From Diphasiastrum complanatum (taxonomy: Eukaryota > Streptophyta > Lycopodiopsida > Lycopodiales > Lycopodiaceae): a stretch of DNA of 36,230 nt. Below, one piece after another: positions 9,089 through 19,722 of the stretch. Below the pieces are notes generated by a model that saw nothing but the letters and a program-made list of their open reading frames with translations, was not told where the DNA came from and did not search any database. Made by a program: the position numbers and the translations under genes. Every line of letters begins with the position of its first letter. Position 1 is the first letter of the stretch. Location of the stretch: the NCBI GenBank assembly GCA_029204225.1, contig MU831857.1, positions 1 through 36,230 of the forward strand. The letters run 5' to 3'.

Positions 9089-10432
9089 TCAAACTTCACA
9101 CTCGTTGAGTCTCAGTTTACAGGACAGAGACTGCAAAACTATGGAACTAGTTTCATTGAATTTTGGCAATTCCAACACATTGACATGACAATGTTCATAC
9201 ATGAGATTAAACAAGTAAGGTAGAGCAAAAGGACACTTCCTTGCTGCTCCAAGAACCTTACGTGAACCTTCAAGAACCTGTAAAAACAGATCCAAAATTC
9301 TTTGCCCATGTGGCCCCCCTTTGATGCTTTTGACTAGCTTCCAATTGCTACTTGCCTCTTGGTGTTGATGAAGCAATTCAAGATCAACATCTTGATCTTC
9401 CAATAAAACATCAAGGACTTTGCATTTATAAACATCTTCAGATATGAACCTCTGAAGATACTACCTCTCAAACACATGATCAACATCCCACAAGATCTCA
9501 TCATTGCTTGATTTCAACCTTTCACTATAGTTAGTGAAAACAATGTCACCATCATAAACCAAAAGATAGATTTCTACAATTCTATCCAACATGAAGTAGA
9601 GTAGATGAAGTTGAGTATCAAACCTAATCAAACCAGCCCATTTGAGCTCAAACCAAACCTCAATGAGCTCACTAATGAGATCTTCCTTGCCTTGAAGAAA
9701 TTGCCACTTGAGTTGTTCCATGTAGTCTTCTTCATCCAACCTTTTGCCATCTTGATCATGCATGAACACTCCACCACAATCATAGCATCCTTTGAGTTGA
9801 TGAAGAGATTTAAGATCCATCCCTTGGATCTTCTCAAGAGTCACTCTTCATTTGCCCTTTCCTTCACAAGAATCCCTCTTAATGATCACACCACAAAAGT
9901 TAGCAATATCCCTCTTGATAGTTGCATCATAAGAAATGGAAGAATCTCGAACATTAGAAGCCATGAAAAGAACACATAGCACCTTCAACATAAGAATGAT
10001 TGAAGTACTTTTTCTTGTCAAACCTGGACATCTAGTCAATGATATAGGTAATGATAATGAACCCTCACTATCATTCACAAAAGCATCATTCAAGGTACAT
10101 CCTACTTTGAACACTTCACATTCATCTCTCTCTTTTGACTTGAGATCTTCCTCACCAAGTCTCATGATAGAACCTTTTGATCTACTTTCTTTATGAATAC
10201 ATGTGACACCACTTGTTGCACAAATGACTTTCTTGGACTCATCACATAAAGATTCAAAAGAGCCTTTTTCTTCAAACATGTCCAAAGCACCATCTTTTTT
10301 CAAATGAGTAAATAAGTCATTAGCAACAACCATTTCCAAAGCTCTCTTCTTACCTTTTTCATTTTTGCACTTGCCATGTAGTTCCATTGAAGAGCCACCA
10401 AGACTTGAAAATCTATGAGTAGAAGAGTTCAA
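9089..10432 (-). CDS. Unrecognised 448-codon frame inside a copia element, two in-frame stops
   Basis: On the minus strand one frame runs from 10432 to the terminal stop at 9089, broken only by TGA at 9848-9850 and TAG at 9461-9463. It follows the copia gag-protease frame of the same element, separated by one shift near 10440, and sits where integrase, RT and RNase H should be. None of their motifs (HHCC, D-D-E, YVDD, TRKSTSG) can be seen. The first part is charged (KNEKGKKRALEMV). The middle has a Cys pair (GCYDCGGVFMHDQDGKRLD), and the last part is rich in leucine and acidic residues (LLEDQDVDLELLHQH, ILDLFLQVLEG). I do not recognise a family. It may be a captured host sequence or an element-specific protein of a non-autonomous copia. 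The plus-strand ORFs across 9605-10196 are shadows. Confidence 0.5.
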
Positions 10433-10440
10433 ACATGATA

Positions 10441-11252
10441 CTAATTAGCACCACATGACTCCATTTGACTGGTAGGTAGCACTAGTCCATCTTCAAGATC
10501 CAGTGGATCCAAAACATTGATCATAGATTCACCAAATGTTGCCAAGTTAGCACAACAATAACTATCTCCAAGAAGCTCATTAGATCTCAACCTAGATCTA
10601 GCATAAGGAAGCTCTTTAGACTTTGCATAAGATATACCAATCCTATTGATGCTAGGAATTGACTTTTGAAAGTTGAGAGAACCACCAACATCCATTTCAT
10701 TCCTCTTGTTAGACATAACAAATGCATCAAGATTGTAAAGTCTACCTTGTCTATTGCCCCTAGCAATCAAGACATCTCCCTTAGTAATGAAGCAAACATC
10801 CCCAACAAACTTTGTCTTGTACCCTTTCTATAACATTTGACCAACAACATTTGACCAACACTTAGCAAATTCCTAGAAAGTGAAGGAATGTAAAGAACAC
10901 CATCAAGCCTTGCATTCCTATGAGTAGAAAGACAAATAGGAATTGAGCCAATACTTTTGATCATACAATCACCACCATTTGGCATGTGAACCACTTTCTT
11001 GGTTCCAACATAAGAGATCAAAGAAGTTAAGAACTCCTTGTGACTAGTCATGTGTGAATTAGATCCACTATCTATCCACCATGAATCCTTGTCACTTCCA
11101 CTTGACATTAGACTTGAAGAACACATCATGAGAGAATCACAAGAATCTAGATCCTCATTAGAAGTACAAAAACTGTTTTGCTTGCTACCTTCATTACTTT
11201 GCTTCTTATGACATTCATTTGCAAAAGACCTTTTATCCCACAATAAAAGCAC
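10441..11252 (-). pseudogene. Copia protease and gag-pre-integrase region
   Basis: The minus strand encodes the aspartic protease start WWIDSGSNSHMTSHKEF, with the catalytic D-S-G triplet intact, then GVLYIPSLSRNLLSVGQ, the standard end of copia protease. After a shift near 10800 comes ARGNRQGRLYNLDAF, the gag-pre-integrase signature. The integrase zinc finger that should follow is missing; the sequence turns unfamiliar (residues ending SQMESCGAN) and passes into the unknown frame below. Protease normally cleaves the Gag-Pol polyprotein. The shift means the polyprotein could not be read through here. Confidence 0.8.
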
Positions 11253-12006
11253 TTGAACTTTGACTTATCTTTCTTTCTAAAAGAAGTAGAAGAGGAGGAG
11301 GAAGAGTGATCATCATGATCCGAGTTACCACCTTTGGACCATTTCCCTTTGCCCTTACCTTTGCCTTTGACTTTGCCTTTTGTGAAGAAAGCCTCTTCAC
11401 CTCCACCTTGCAAGGATGCACCATCAAGCTTTGATTGCAGCCTATGTTCTTCAGCCAATAAGATTTCTTGCAAGTCAACCACACTTGGCAAGACTCTTTG
11501 AATGTCAAAACTTTGCACAAGGTTAGCATGTTCATCTAGCAAACCATTCAACATAACCTGGACTATTTCACCATCTTTTATGCTTTCATCAATGCATGCT
11601 AGATCATCACTTAAGGACTTAACCCTCAAGACAAATGCATGAGCACTTTCTCCCTCTCTTGTCTACTAGAAAACATTTGCCTCCTTAGGGTCAATACCCT
11701 AGATGTGGACTTTGATTCAAATAGCTTCTTCAAGGCATTCCATGCCTCACTTGCACTTTGACTTTTACCAACTTCCTTGAGAAGTTCATTGGTAACATTC
11801 ATTTTAATGATATGAAGAGCCCTTTTAGCCTTCTTATCAAACCTTTGTTGCTCTTGAACTATGGGTGGTCTCTCTTCAGTTCCTGCAACTATGTCCATGA
11901 GTTCATTCAACTCGAGTAAGGACTCCATCCTCACTTTCCAAGTAGAGTAGTTTGATGAACTCAACCTATCATTAGTTTCTAACATGATCCCACCATTGGA
12001 AGCCAT
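11233..12006 (-). pseudogene. gag: Copia gag (UBN2 type) of the minus-strand element
   Basis: Starts at ATG 12006 with MASNGGIMLETNDRL, then NYSTWKVRMESLLE, the usual Trp-containing start of plant copia Gag, then AWNALKKLFESKS and ADEEHRLQ-like helices. One stop/shift near 11627 separates the two halves. A Lys/Gly-rich stretch (KVKGKGKGKGKWSKGG) precedes the zinc knuckle CFYCGIKG. Exactly at the expected histidine of the knuckle, one base is missing, so the histidine is lost and the frame passes to the protease frame at 11252. Gag would package element RNA. A second copy of the first 30 codons lies at 33515-33610. Confidence 0.85.
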
Positions 12007-13149
12007 GAATATAATGATTCTTCAACTTTTAGGCTCTGTCCTAATGCACCTAGCACTCACTTTTCTCTCAACAAATGATGGATAAGTTGATCTCAGAAGA
12101 TCTAGGACCCTAAAACACTTCTATCTTGAACCTGGCTGGTTTCCAAGCATAGAAAGGAGGATTGAAACACATGCAACACTTTGCACACACTAAGAATGGA
12201 TTACAAACTCAAACCAACCTGAACACACTCTTGATTAAGCTCTCAAACTTTCCAGCAAGTGACCAAATCAAGTTATGATGTGAAGAGTTACTTGCATTCT
12301 TAGAAAACACACAAGACTAGGCTGCCAAGAATACCTAAAATTAAACAAACTTGATCAACATATGATCAACACACTAAGATATTGATTCAACCTGTAAAAC
12401 CACATGTAAACCACACTTCTAAAAGTTTATAAACTCCAGCATATGATATATACAAGCTTTAGAGCTGAATGAAAAGCACACTTAGTGAATCACAAGACTA
12501 GCTTCACTAGCTTGTCAAATCTTGGTGTTTAGATGTAGATCTAAGATCACTTCACATGAGAATGTTTCTCAGCTTGTTAAGAACCTGAAAACACATTTTC
12601 ATAATGGTTAAAAACCTCCAGCAAATGCTCCAATCAAATTACATAGGGAGAGCTACTTACATGCTCAACAAAGTACACCAAAATTTATGCAAAAGATTGT
12701 TGACAATCTGTTCACCCAAAAGGGGATCTTTCATCCAAGTGGGAGCTTTGCTCAGCCTTTTGGAGAAATACAAAATAACTCAAAGAGTATTTGTCATCCA
12801 CTTAAGGAGAAGGTTCATCCACTTAAGGAGAGTGTTATCCACAAAGGAGAGTATTCATCCATAGAAGTGGAGATTGTCAACAATACATTGAACAGAACAT
12901 TGTTAGTATTGAATATGCACAAGCCTCACAATCAACAAATGATTAGGTGCTATGATCTGATCAAAAATAGCTCTTCTCAGCCTCTGATCTTCAATAGACC
13001 TGAAATATGCTTTTTATCCACAAGTTCAACTCACAAAACAAAGGTTAGTAAGATTTGATCAACAGTGCAATGCATAATCATGCTAGAACTTGATCAAACA
13101 TCCAAATATCACCATAAATGGAAACCTCACTAAAAATAACAACCAAATA
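12007..13149 (-). other. Long copia 5' leader with internal duplication
   Basis: About 1.1 kb between primer site and gag. It contains two diverged copies of one segment: around 12253 and around 12615 both read TCCAGCAA(G/A)TG...CCAATCAA(A/G)TTA then GAG(A/C)...TACTT(G/A)CAT. The plus-strand ORFs at 12604-13058 lie within it and show no protein features, so I treat them as chance. Repeats of GGAGA(A/G)...ATCCACTTAAGGAG occur near 12800. Confidence 0.6.
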
Positions 13150-13161
13150 GCTCTGATACCA
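13150..13161 (-). other. Copia primer-binding site (initiator tRNA-Met type)
   Basis: Minus strand TGGTATCAGAGC, the standard plant copia site complementary to the 3' end of initiator tRNA-Met, directly next to the LTR end TTTTCACA. This fixes the element's orientation. Confidence 0.93.
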
Positions 13162-13811
13162 TGTGAAAAAAGTGGATCTTGAATGGATCCAAACCTCCAA
13201 AATACTTGGCTAAGATCTTTGCACAACAAGCTACAAAAGCTAGAAATGGCAAAGCATCTTAATGCTACCTTTGATACACATGAACTTGACAAAGCATTCA
13301 AGAGAAAAAAGAAACTAATAAAAGGTACTGATGGCAGCCAAAAACAACAGCATACCATCCCTACAACAGTAGCCTACCACTTTTGGAAACCTCTTAAGAT
13401 CATACACAAAAGCTTGAAGACAATACACAAAGCAATGATCTCTCTTAATGGAGGAAGAAACTGTGACAATGATCTATTGATCTCTCTAATAAGTTTCTCA
13501 AACCTATTCTCCATGAATTTCAGCCTAATATAGGTGAGTGAGAGGCCTCTCTCTCCTCTCTCTAGAACTTAGGACCCAATTTTAGGGCACTAGTAGTCTA
13601 AAATAGCCAATTTTGGCCTACATGTCCAAATAACATGATTTTGGTGTCATTTCGAAGGTCCTGAAGTTTGAGGCTTATTCAATATAAAATATATACTAAA
13701 ATAAAAGTATCTAGGCCTCTTTTACATGTGTGAAAGGCTAGATTCAAAACTATGTACAAAAATTGCCAATTTAGGCCTCAAACTAGCTAGGAAATGTTGA
13801 CAATTTTCACA
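13162..13811 (-). repeat. 5' LTR of the minus-strand copia element
   Basis: 650 bp, bounded by TGTGAAAA and TTTTCACA, so the termini are inverted repeats, and adjacent to the primer site. It contains a pyrimidine-rich stretch (CCTCTCTCTCCTCTCTCT) and AT-rich sequence (ATATAAAATATATA at about 13681-13695). The base block outside it is CGCAA. No partner 3' LTR is present at the other end of the element. ORFs across it (13083-13533) are fortuitous. Confidence 0.85.
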
Positions 13812-14584
13812 CGCAATTCCCACATGAAAGCTCGTGTTACGGCTGGCAACTCACAGTGACAATAAAGGAGATCAAGGGCAATGAGCTGGCCTATATCCCA
13901 ACCAACCTTAGGAGCTCAGCCGGAATGGAGAAAACGACTGTTTGAATGAGACCCTGTGACCATCAGGGCATACGTTACCAGTCCCAGGCAATTACGGGTC
14001 AACGACCACTACCTCCCCTACCCACGTAGATCTAAATGGGCGGAGTGTGACACCCCCTGGACAAAATTACGATCCACACAAGGAATTGGCCGAAGATAGA
14101 ATCACAGTACGGGTGGAAAATGGACGTAGATGTCAAGAGGGCCCTCGTTCACTTTTTGCAACAATTTCTCACCTGCCCAGATTCGACAGTCCGCGCGGCC
14201 GCAACATATGCCCAGGACTTGAGATTTTTTATGGGAGTCCCCACAAATAGGACGACATTTTGCTTCGACGATCTATTTTGATCCTAATATCGCCCTAGTT
14301 TCAGAGAAAGCTGAGGACCAATTACCAGTGGCGCGAGTGTATTATAGAGCGGTGGCACAATTCGACGATCCTTGGCCAAGCAGATTTCAACAGTGGATCA
14401 ACCAGGATTGGCTTATCAGTGTACATAAATCCTTCCATACCTAGACAACCAAGAAAAGTCTCACCAGATTGGACTTCATGGAAGACGTCACTGGATATCT
14501 CATCCACCAGAGGCACACCAAACAAACCTTGTACTAAACCGGCAGAGTGTCGAGGGACCGACACTACTTTAGGCCGCGGGTCCT
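13812..14584 (+). other. GC-richer unclassified fragment, possibly coding remnant
   Basis: The base composition is clearly higher in GC than the flanks (includes GCGCGGCCGC near 14193). Two overlapping plus frames look protein-like: 14047-14250 (MTPPGQNYDPHKELAEDR) and 14223-14444 (open 73 codons, containing FDPNIALVSEKAEDQL and FDDPWPSRFQQW). A third continues at 14419-14619. Frames change at each step, as in a decayed gene. I do not recognise the family. It may be part of another LTR element or of an inserted gene fragment. Confidence 0.35.
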
Positions 14585-14906
14585 ATTGGGGGTATTCCCA
14601 ACATACTGTAGATAAATAATATTGAAAAATAAGTAGTAGAAAGTGTTGCGAGGGTTGTGGCATCTTGCGCATACAAGACCATGGCCCAATGTGCACGCAA
14701 GTTAAGTTGTAAATAGAATAAAGGACTTGGGCCTTTTCAGGGTTAATGGATGTAGTGTTAATCGTGGATCATCTATGCAGTTTGGATTTGTTTTATGTTA
14801 TCGCTCTCATGGGATTAAACCTCCGCGTGACGACTAACTTCATCTCCTTGATGCTTGTGTGCTTGGAGCTTGGGTTGAGGATAAGATAGGAAATAAAGCC
14901 ACTACA
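14585..14906 (+). repeat. Gypsy 5' LTR, plus orientation, short version
   Basis: Begins TATTGGGGGTATTCCC (the terminal TG has become TA) and matches the first third of the LTR at 22851-23726 read on its own strand: GCGAGGGT(T/C)(G/A)TGGCATC, CCATGGCCC(A/G)ATG, then GTTGTAAATA. It ends in CTACA just before a primer-like site. At about 320 bp it lacks the GA tract and much of the middle of the longer copies. Confidence 0.65.
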
Positions 14907-14910
14907 ATTT

Positions 14911-14930
14911 TGGTGCCTTTGCTTGGGAGC
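14911..14930 (+). other. Gypsy primer-binding site
   Basis: TGGTGCCTTTGCTTGGGAGC, a diverged form of the Tat/Athila-type TGGCGCCGTTGCCGGGGA, four bases after the LTR end. Confidence 0.6.
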
Positions 14931-16286
14931 TACACCAATTTCTCAAATTGCAGCATGTTTCAATGGATGTTAGCTTGCATTAGGCATCTTGTTTTGGCAT
15001 GAATAGTTTATAGGGTGAATTTTCTTAATTTGAGTGGATTTTCTTGTTTGAAATCTAATCTGATTGTTGATTAGGGAAAGCTATTTAGATCACAATTCTT
15101 AAGATCCATTTGGATTTGAGAAATTAGGAAAAACAACAAAAATTGGTCATTTCTACCAGATTTGAGCAAAAAGGAGACAAAATCATCATCAGATCTGATA
15201 GCTTTTTATCCTCTTACAGGAAACCTTTTCGAATTGCAGACACCTTCGGTTTCACTCACAAAATCCTCCAATTGAAGGGCGAAGATTAATTCCTAGCAGA
15301 TTTGCTAAAACATCAGAAAAATCATCAGAAAACACCAAAAACCATCAAAACTCTCAAAATACAAAAAAGAAATCTTCGTTCGATTCACTACGCATAGGTG
15401 TGATTCAGATCTATCTACTGTCAGGTCGGCAAAGATTAATACTAAAAATAGAAGGCCAAAAGTGACCGTTCATCTAGTTGTTGATAACTTTTGTGAAAAA
15501 TCTACAACTTTATGTAAAAATGAAAAATCTTCGCCTAAACCTTCGCCAGAGTCTGTGTTAGTCCCACTTACTATTTTTGATAATCAGTAAGTTCTGTGAA
15601 GGTTTTCCAAGGATTAGTTGTCATATTGTCATATTTTTGTCAAAAAAGTCTTTTTTTTGTAAAAATACCTGTAATACTCTTGATTCTTCGCCAGATACTT
15701 TGCCGAGTTGTCTGAGGATTCTAAATATAATAAGTTATTAATTGTGAGTTTGGTGAAGATTTTATGTATTAGGAACTTGAAAAAGTCTATTTTTATCCTC
15801 ACCATCCTGCAAAAACCCAATTTTTGTCATCGCCAGTTTTACCATTGATCCACTGTAAGGTCGGCGAAGATTAGTTTTACCAGATTTGTCAAAAAACAAC
15901 CAGATCTATAATTTCTACCAAAAATAGTAGTGAAGAACCTTCTCCGAGTCAACCCTCATCCAGTCAACCTTCACCTATACTATTTCTAGGTTCTGATCTA
16001 CCAGAGCCTCTGTCAAATTTTAGAACCATTTTGTTATAATTTGATAAGTGTCGAGCTGGGTTCAAGATCCGATTCATATTGACATGGTTGGCAGTCAATC
16101 GTTGCTAATGCATCTGTCCATAGATCTACTTTTCTAAAAATCAGAAATACGATTATTTCCAAGTGATAGAGATTTTACAGATATAATATGATCTAATCTG
16201 ATCTAAGATAGGATTTTGTTGAAAAATCTAGATCCAATCTCATTGTCCGATTGACATAATTTGGAATTACGGCTGAAGGAGGACCA
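14931..16286 (+). other. Gypsy 5' leader with repeated CTTCGCC motifs
   Basis: No gene. A short motif (CTTCGCC and the reverse GGCGAAG, often followed by AGA or GAG) occurs about eight times between 15240 and 15970, for example near 15278, 15529, 15541, 15686 and 15861. The last 250 bp before gag match the leader on the minus strand at about 26300-26350 (AAAAATCT(A/G)GATCCAATCTCAT). The minus-strand ORF at 15629-15820 is a low-complexity chance frame. Confidence 0.6.
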
Positions 16287-17236
16287 ATGAACCCACCACC
16301 AATTATTGTTAGAAGGTCTCCTCATTTAGATATACCAAAGTACAATGGGTTATCTGATCCCATCAGATTTCCTCAGATCTTTTTTGAATCATATAGGGTT
16401 TATGACAAAGTATTTCCATAAGATAAACTTCAGTTATTCCCTATGGCCTTAACTAGAGTTGCCTAGGATTGGTTTTATAACCAAGAGGAAGCACAACGTC
16501 AAGATTGGGACGTGGTTAAAGCCGCTCTCATTACAAGATTTGACCCCAGGAAATTTATGAAAGATCCCTTTCTCTTTTTAAGTAAAATTAAAATGGGAAA
16601 GAGAGAAGTAGTATGAGATTATATTGAACGAGTTAAACACCTCAGATCTGAGTGTGATCCTGATCTAATCAATGATGATGCTTTGATGATGTGGTTTTCA
16701 ACAGGTCTACCTAAACGGATTAGACGCGAGCTAAAATGCCATACTGAATATGCTACGATACAAAGCGCTATGGACGATGCAATCATGAAGAGAATGAAGA
16801 TTCTAACGATGAACCAAATGTTGGAATGCTGCCCTATACCGCAGGGCAAACCACGACAACATCCACCACTATTGCATCAACAAATATCAATGCCACCACA
16901 AAGAAGATGATCGACGAGTTCAAAAAGCTTGGTCAAAAGTAGCAGATGCAACTGGAAAAGATGCAGTCTCAACTCGATGAAAAGATTAAAGCCTTGGAAG
17001 AATTCCATGTTAAAGCAAACAAAGAACCTGAAAAGTTTGCAAAGGCTTTTCCTAGCCGGAAAAATATTTGGTGTTCAATTTGTGCGGGCAATCACACTAT
17101 GAATGAATGTCCAACGTTGAAACAACAAATGACGAATACTATTTGTCATTTGTGTAACTATACAAGATATGAAATTGTTTTGATGCAGCCAGGTGAATAT
17201 AAAAAGGATTATCCTATCAGGTTTGCAAGCAGATAG
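16287..17236 (+). pseudogene. gag: Ty3/gypsy gag remnant (plus strand)
   Basis: From ATG 16287 the frame gives the gypsy Gag landmarks in order: LDIPKYNGLSDPIRFPQ, LFPMALTRVA, DWFYNQ, LITRFDPRKFMKDPF, LFLSKIKMG, YIERVKHLRSE and LPKRIRREL. Three or more stops (around 16420, 16465, 16614) interrupt it. After a shift near 16900 a coiled-coil-like Lys/Glu stretch (16946 on) leads to the knuckle CSICAGNHTMNEC (C-x2-C-x3-H-x4-C). The second knuckle is reduced to CHLC. It is clearly related to the gags at 1397-2540 and 25690-26235. Confidence 0.88.
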
Positions 17237-17256
17237 CTTACAGATTTGGGTATCTG

Positions 17257-17535
17257 ACAACCGAACCTGAAGTGTTGGCCATGATTTTTTCTGTTAAGAA
17301 GTTTTGACATTATCTATTGGCAATGCACTTTGTATTTTATGCTGATCATCAGTCGTTACTTTATTTGGTGATCAAGACATGTAACACAGAGCGTATTGCA
17401 AGATGGCTATTTTTATTGACCGAATTTAATTTTTGAGTTTTGGTTCGAAAAGGTAAACAACATTATCTGGCCGACCATGTTTCAAGGATTGAATCAGCAC
17501 CAGTTAATACTAAAGTGGATGATGAACTACCAAAT
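17257..17535 (+). pseudogene. pol: Gypsy RNase H remnant
   Basis: YLTTEPEVLAMIFSVKKF, HYLLAMHFVFYADHQSLLYL, ERIARWLFLLTEF and KQHYLADHVSRIES give the tail of gypsy RNase H with the D of YADH kept. Two stops are present (near 17306 and 17434). It begins only about 20 bases after the Gag zinc-knuckle frame, so protease and the whole RT have been deleted. Confidence 0.88.
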
Positions 17536-18830
17536 GTTGCGTTATTCTATGTTGAAGCAGTACTTGAGTGGGCAGCAGATATTGTTGAATATTTGATGCT
17601 AGGCCAACCTAATGAATCCTTGACAAAAGTACAAAAGAGACAATTGATTCTTAAGACACAACCTTATCAATTGATTGCTGGACAATTGTATCATTGAGGA
17701 ATGGATGACATTTTGCGTAGATGTGTTTTGCCGCATGAAGTACATGAACTTATCATGTTTTCACATGATGAAATGGGCGGAGGACATTTTTCAATAGATA
17801 TCACTGTTTGCAAACTTTTACAATCACGGTGTTGGTGGCCTACACTTCATAAAGATATAGAAAATTATATTCAGTTATGTGATGTTTGTCAATGAGCACA
17901 TCGTCCTACATGACAGAATTATGAACCTTTACATCTAGTTTCATCGCAAGCACCGTTCGAGAAATGGGGCCTTGATTATGTTGGTCATATTCATTCTGCG
18001 GCAAGAGGATCTCAGGCCAGATACATCATCGTTGCAACTGATTATATGACCAAGTGGGTTGAAGCAAAAGTAGTTCGAGTTACAGATGCAAATCTCCGGC
18101 TAAGTTCCTTTATGAACATATTATTATTAGGTTTAGATGTCCTATTGAGATCGTAAGTGATCGTGAAACACATTTTGTGAATGAAACAATAAAGTGTTTG
18201 TTGGAAGACTATTTTGTTATTCATCGGTTTAGTACTCCGTATTATCCAAGGGATAATGGTCAAGTTGAATCTTCCAATAAGATTCTCTACAACATTATGA
18301 CAAAAAAAGTAGAAGCAAGTCATTCTGATTGGGAACATAAGCTTTATGCAGCGTTATGGGCATTCAGAACAACTTACAAATGTTGTATGAATCAAACGCC
18401 ATTCTAGCTTGTCTATGGTCAGATGTAGCTATGCCAATTGAATTCCTGATACAATCCTTACACATAACAGCAACGACAAGGTTGGATGGTGCAAAATCCT
18501 TACAGATGCGTCATGAGGCTTTACAAAAACTTTGTGAAACCATATTGATGGCAGTTCAAGCCTAGCAGCAGAGAAAGCCTGTCGCAAGGCATGGCACGAT
18601 CGTCGATTACACAAAAAAGATCTGAAGGAAGGAGATCTAGCACTAATGTATAAGACGAAACTGATCAAAGGCAAAATGAAGTTTACAGGTGAGGGACCGT
18701 ATAAGGTGAAAGAAATATTGAACTATGGAGCGGTTATTCTAGAACATTTGGATGGAAAAAGATTCGACACTCCGGTGAATGGCAGCTGACTACGCAAGTT
18801 TTGGCAGCCACATCAGCCAGTTCAACTAGA
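17536..18830 (+). pseudogene. pol: Gypsy integrase remnant
   Basis: Domains in order: HHCC zinc finger (H-DEMGGG-H ... CWWPTLHKDIENYIQLCDVC, 17760-17893), catalytic core with D in KWGLDYVGHI (about 17970), second D in EIVSDRETHFVNE and E in NGQVESSNK. The C-terminal domain carries GPYKVKEIL (about 18690) and ends near 18829. All three acidic residues can be seen. Stops at 17697, 17893, 17911 and others and a shift near 18095 make it inactive. Integrase would insert the cDNA copy of the element. The two ORFs at 17440-17895 and the one at 18177-18407 are pieces of this frame. Confidence 0.9.
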
Positions 18831-19523
18831 ATGATCCAACAACTTGTCAGTGTTATTTTTTTTGTTTTACAATTTTCTTGTTTTTTTTATTATTTCAGTA
18901 ATTTTTTTTTTCTTTTGAAAAAGACAAAAAAAAAATAAGAAGAAAAAAAATGATGAGCAAAAGTCAAAAAAGTCATCAAAATAGAAAAAGTTGAAGGAAA
19001 ATATTTTCAGAAGATTATTTTTTTCATGAAAAATGACTTAGAAAATCACTTTTTGTATTTCGAACATGCAACCTTAGAAACCTTCGTCGAGGTGTCAGAT
19101 TACACATCCACCTCAAATATACCTATACTGAATTGGGTGAAGGTTATTTTCTATAGTTACTACCTAACTTAACCTTAGATTAATGATCAATATTATGCCA
19201 TTTTGGGAACCTTCGCTGAGCATCAAATCATCATTATGAACCTTTGCCGACTTGCCAGATGGATTCAGAATGCCAAAATTAGATTGGCCATAGGTTTTGC
19301 ATTTATTACAGTACCTAGATGAATGATGTCCTTAGGTGAAGGATGAACCTTTGCCATATTTTGAAAACTTTCACTGGCTCAGTTCAATCTCTCAAAAACC
19401 TTCATCGAGATTTTTACAACCTATTTTTATAGTACTGAACATGTCTGCAAATTTTTGTACATAACTGAGAAGCCAAACTAGTACATTGTCTAATGGACCC
19501 TCCAAATCAACCTATGGCAAAAT
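18831..19523 (+). other. Gypsy 3' untranslated region
   Basis: Begins with T-rich and A-rich homopolymer blocks (18846-18960) and continues with several CCTTCG(T/C)(C/T)GAG or CCTTTGCCGA motifs near 19081, 19207 and 19246. No LTR terminus of the TGTTGGGA type was found downstream, so the 3' LTR is missing or beyond recognition. Confidence 0.5.
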
Positions 19524-19605
19524 TTGATTTCATTTCTCACTTGTGCTAGCGGAGCCCTTGAAAATTTTTCTAGCCACCAAAACTTTCCAAACTTTCTACA
19601 CTGCT

Positions 19606-19722
19606 TTCTGATACACTCTTGCGCTATTTCCTTCAGTTTTTTGTTTTTTCTCATCATGTCTTCTGATACACTCTTGCGCCATTTCCTTCAGTTTTTTGCT
19701 TCCTCATCATGTCTTCTGATAC
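19606..19722 (+). repeat. Tandem repeat of about 54 bp, two units
   Basis: TTCTGATACACTCTTGCGC and the following TTTCCTTCAGTTTTTTG plus CTCATCATGTC occur at 19606-19660 and 19661-19713, and TTCTGATACC starts a third. The second unit has a short deletion in the T run. Confidence 0.9.

Noticed and set aside
9605-10196. Plus-strand ORFs of 124 and 86 residues
   Set aside because: They lie antisense to the longer frame-consistent minus-strand coding stretch of the copia element.
12604-13058. Plus-strand ORFs with repeated HPLKE units
   Set aside because: They fall in the untranslated leader of the minus-strand copia element and come from a short DNA repeat.
13150-13161. tRNA-Met gene
   Set aside because: Only the short complement of the tRNA 3' end is present, in primer-site position next to an LTR; there is no cloverleaf. 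The same holds for 36217-36228.
15629-15820. Minus-strand ORF rich in Lys, Phe and Tyr
   Set aside because: Low-complexity AT-rich sequence inside a gypsy leader with no protein features.
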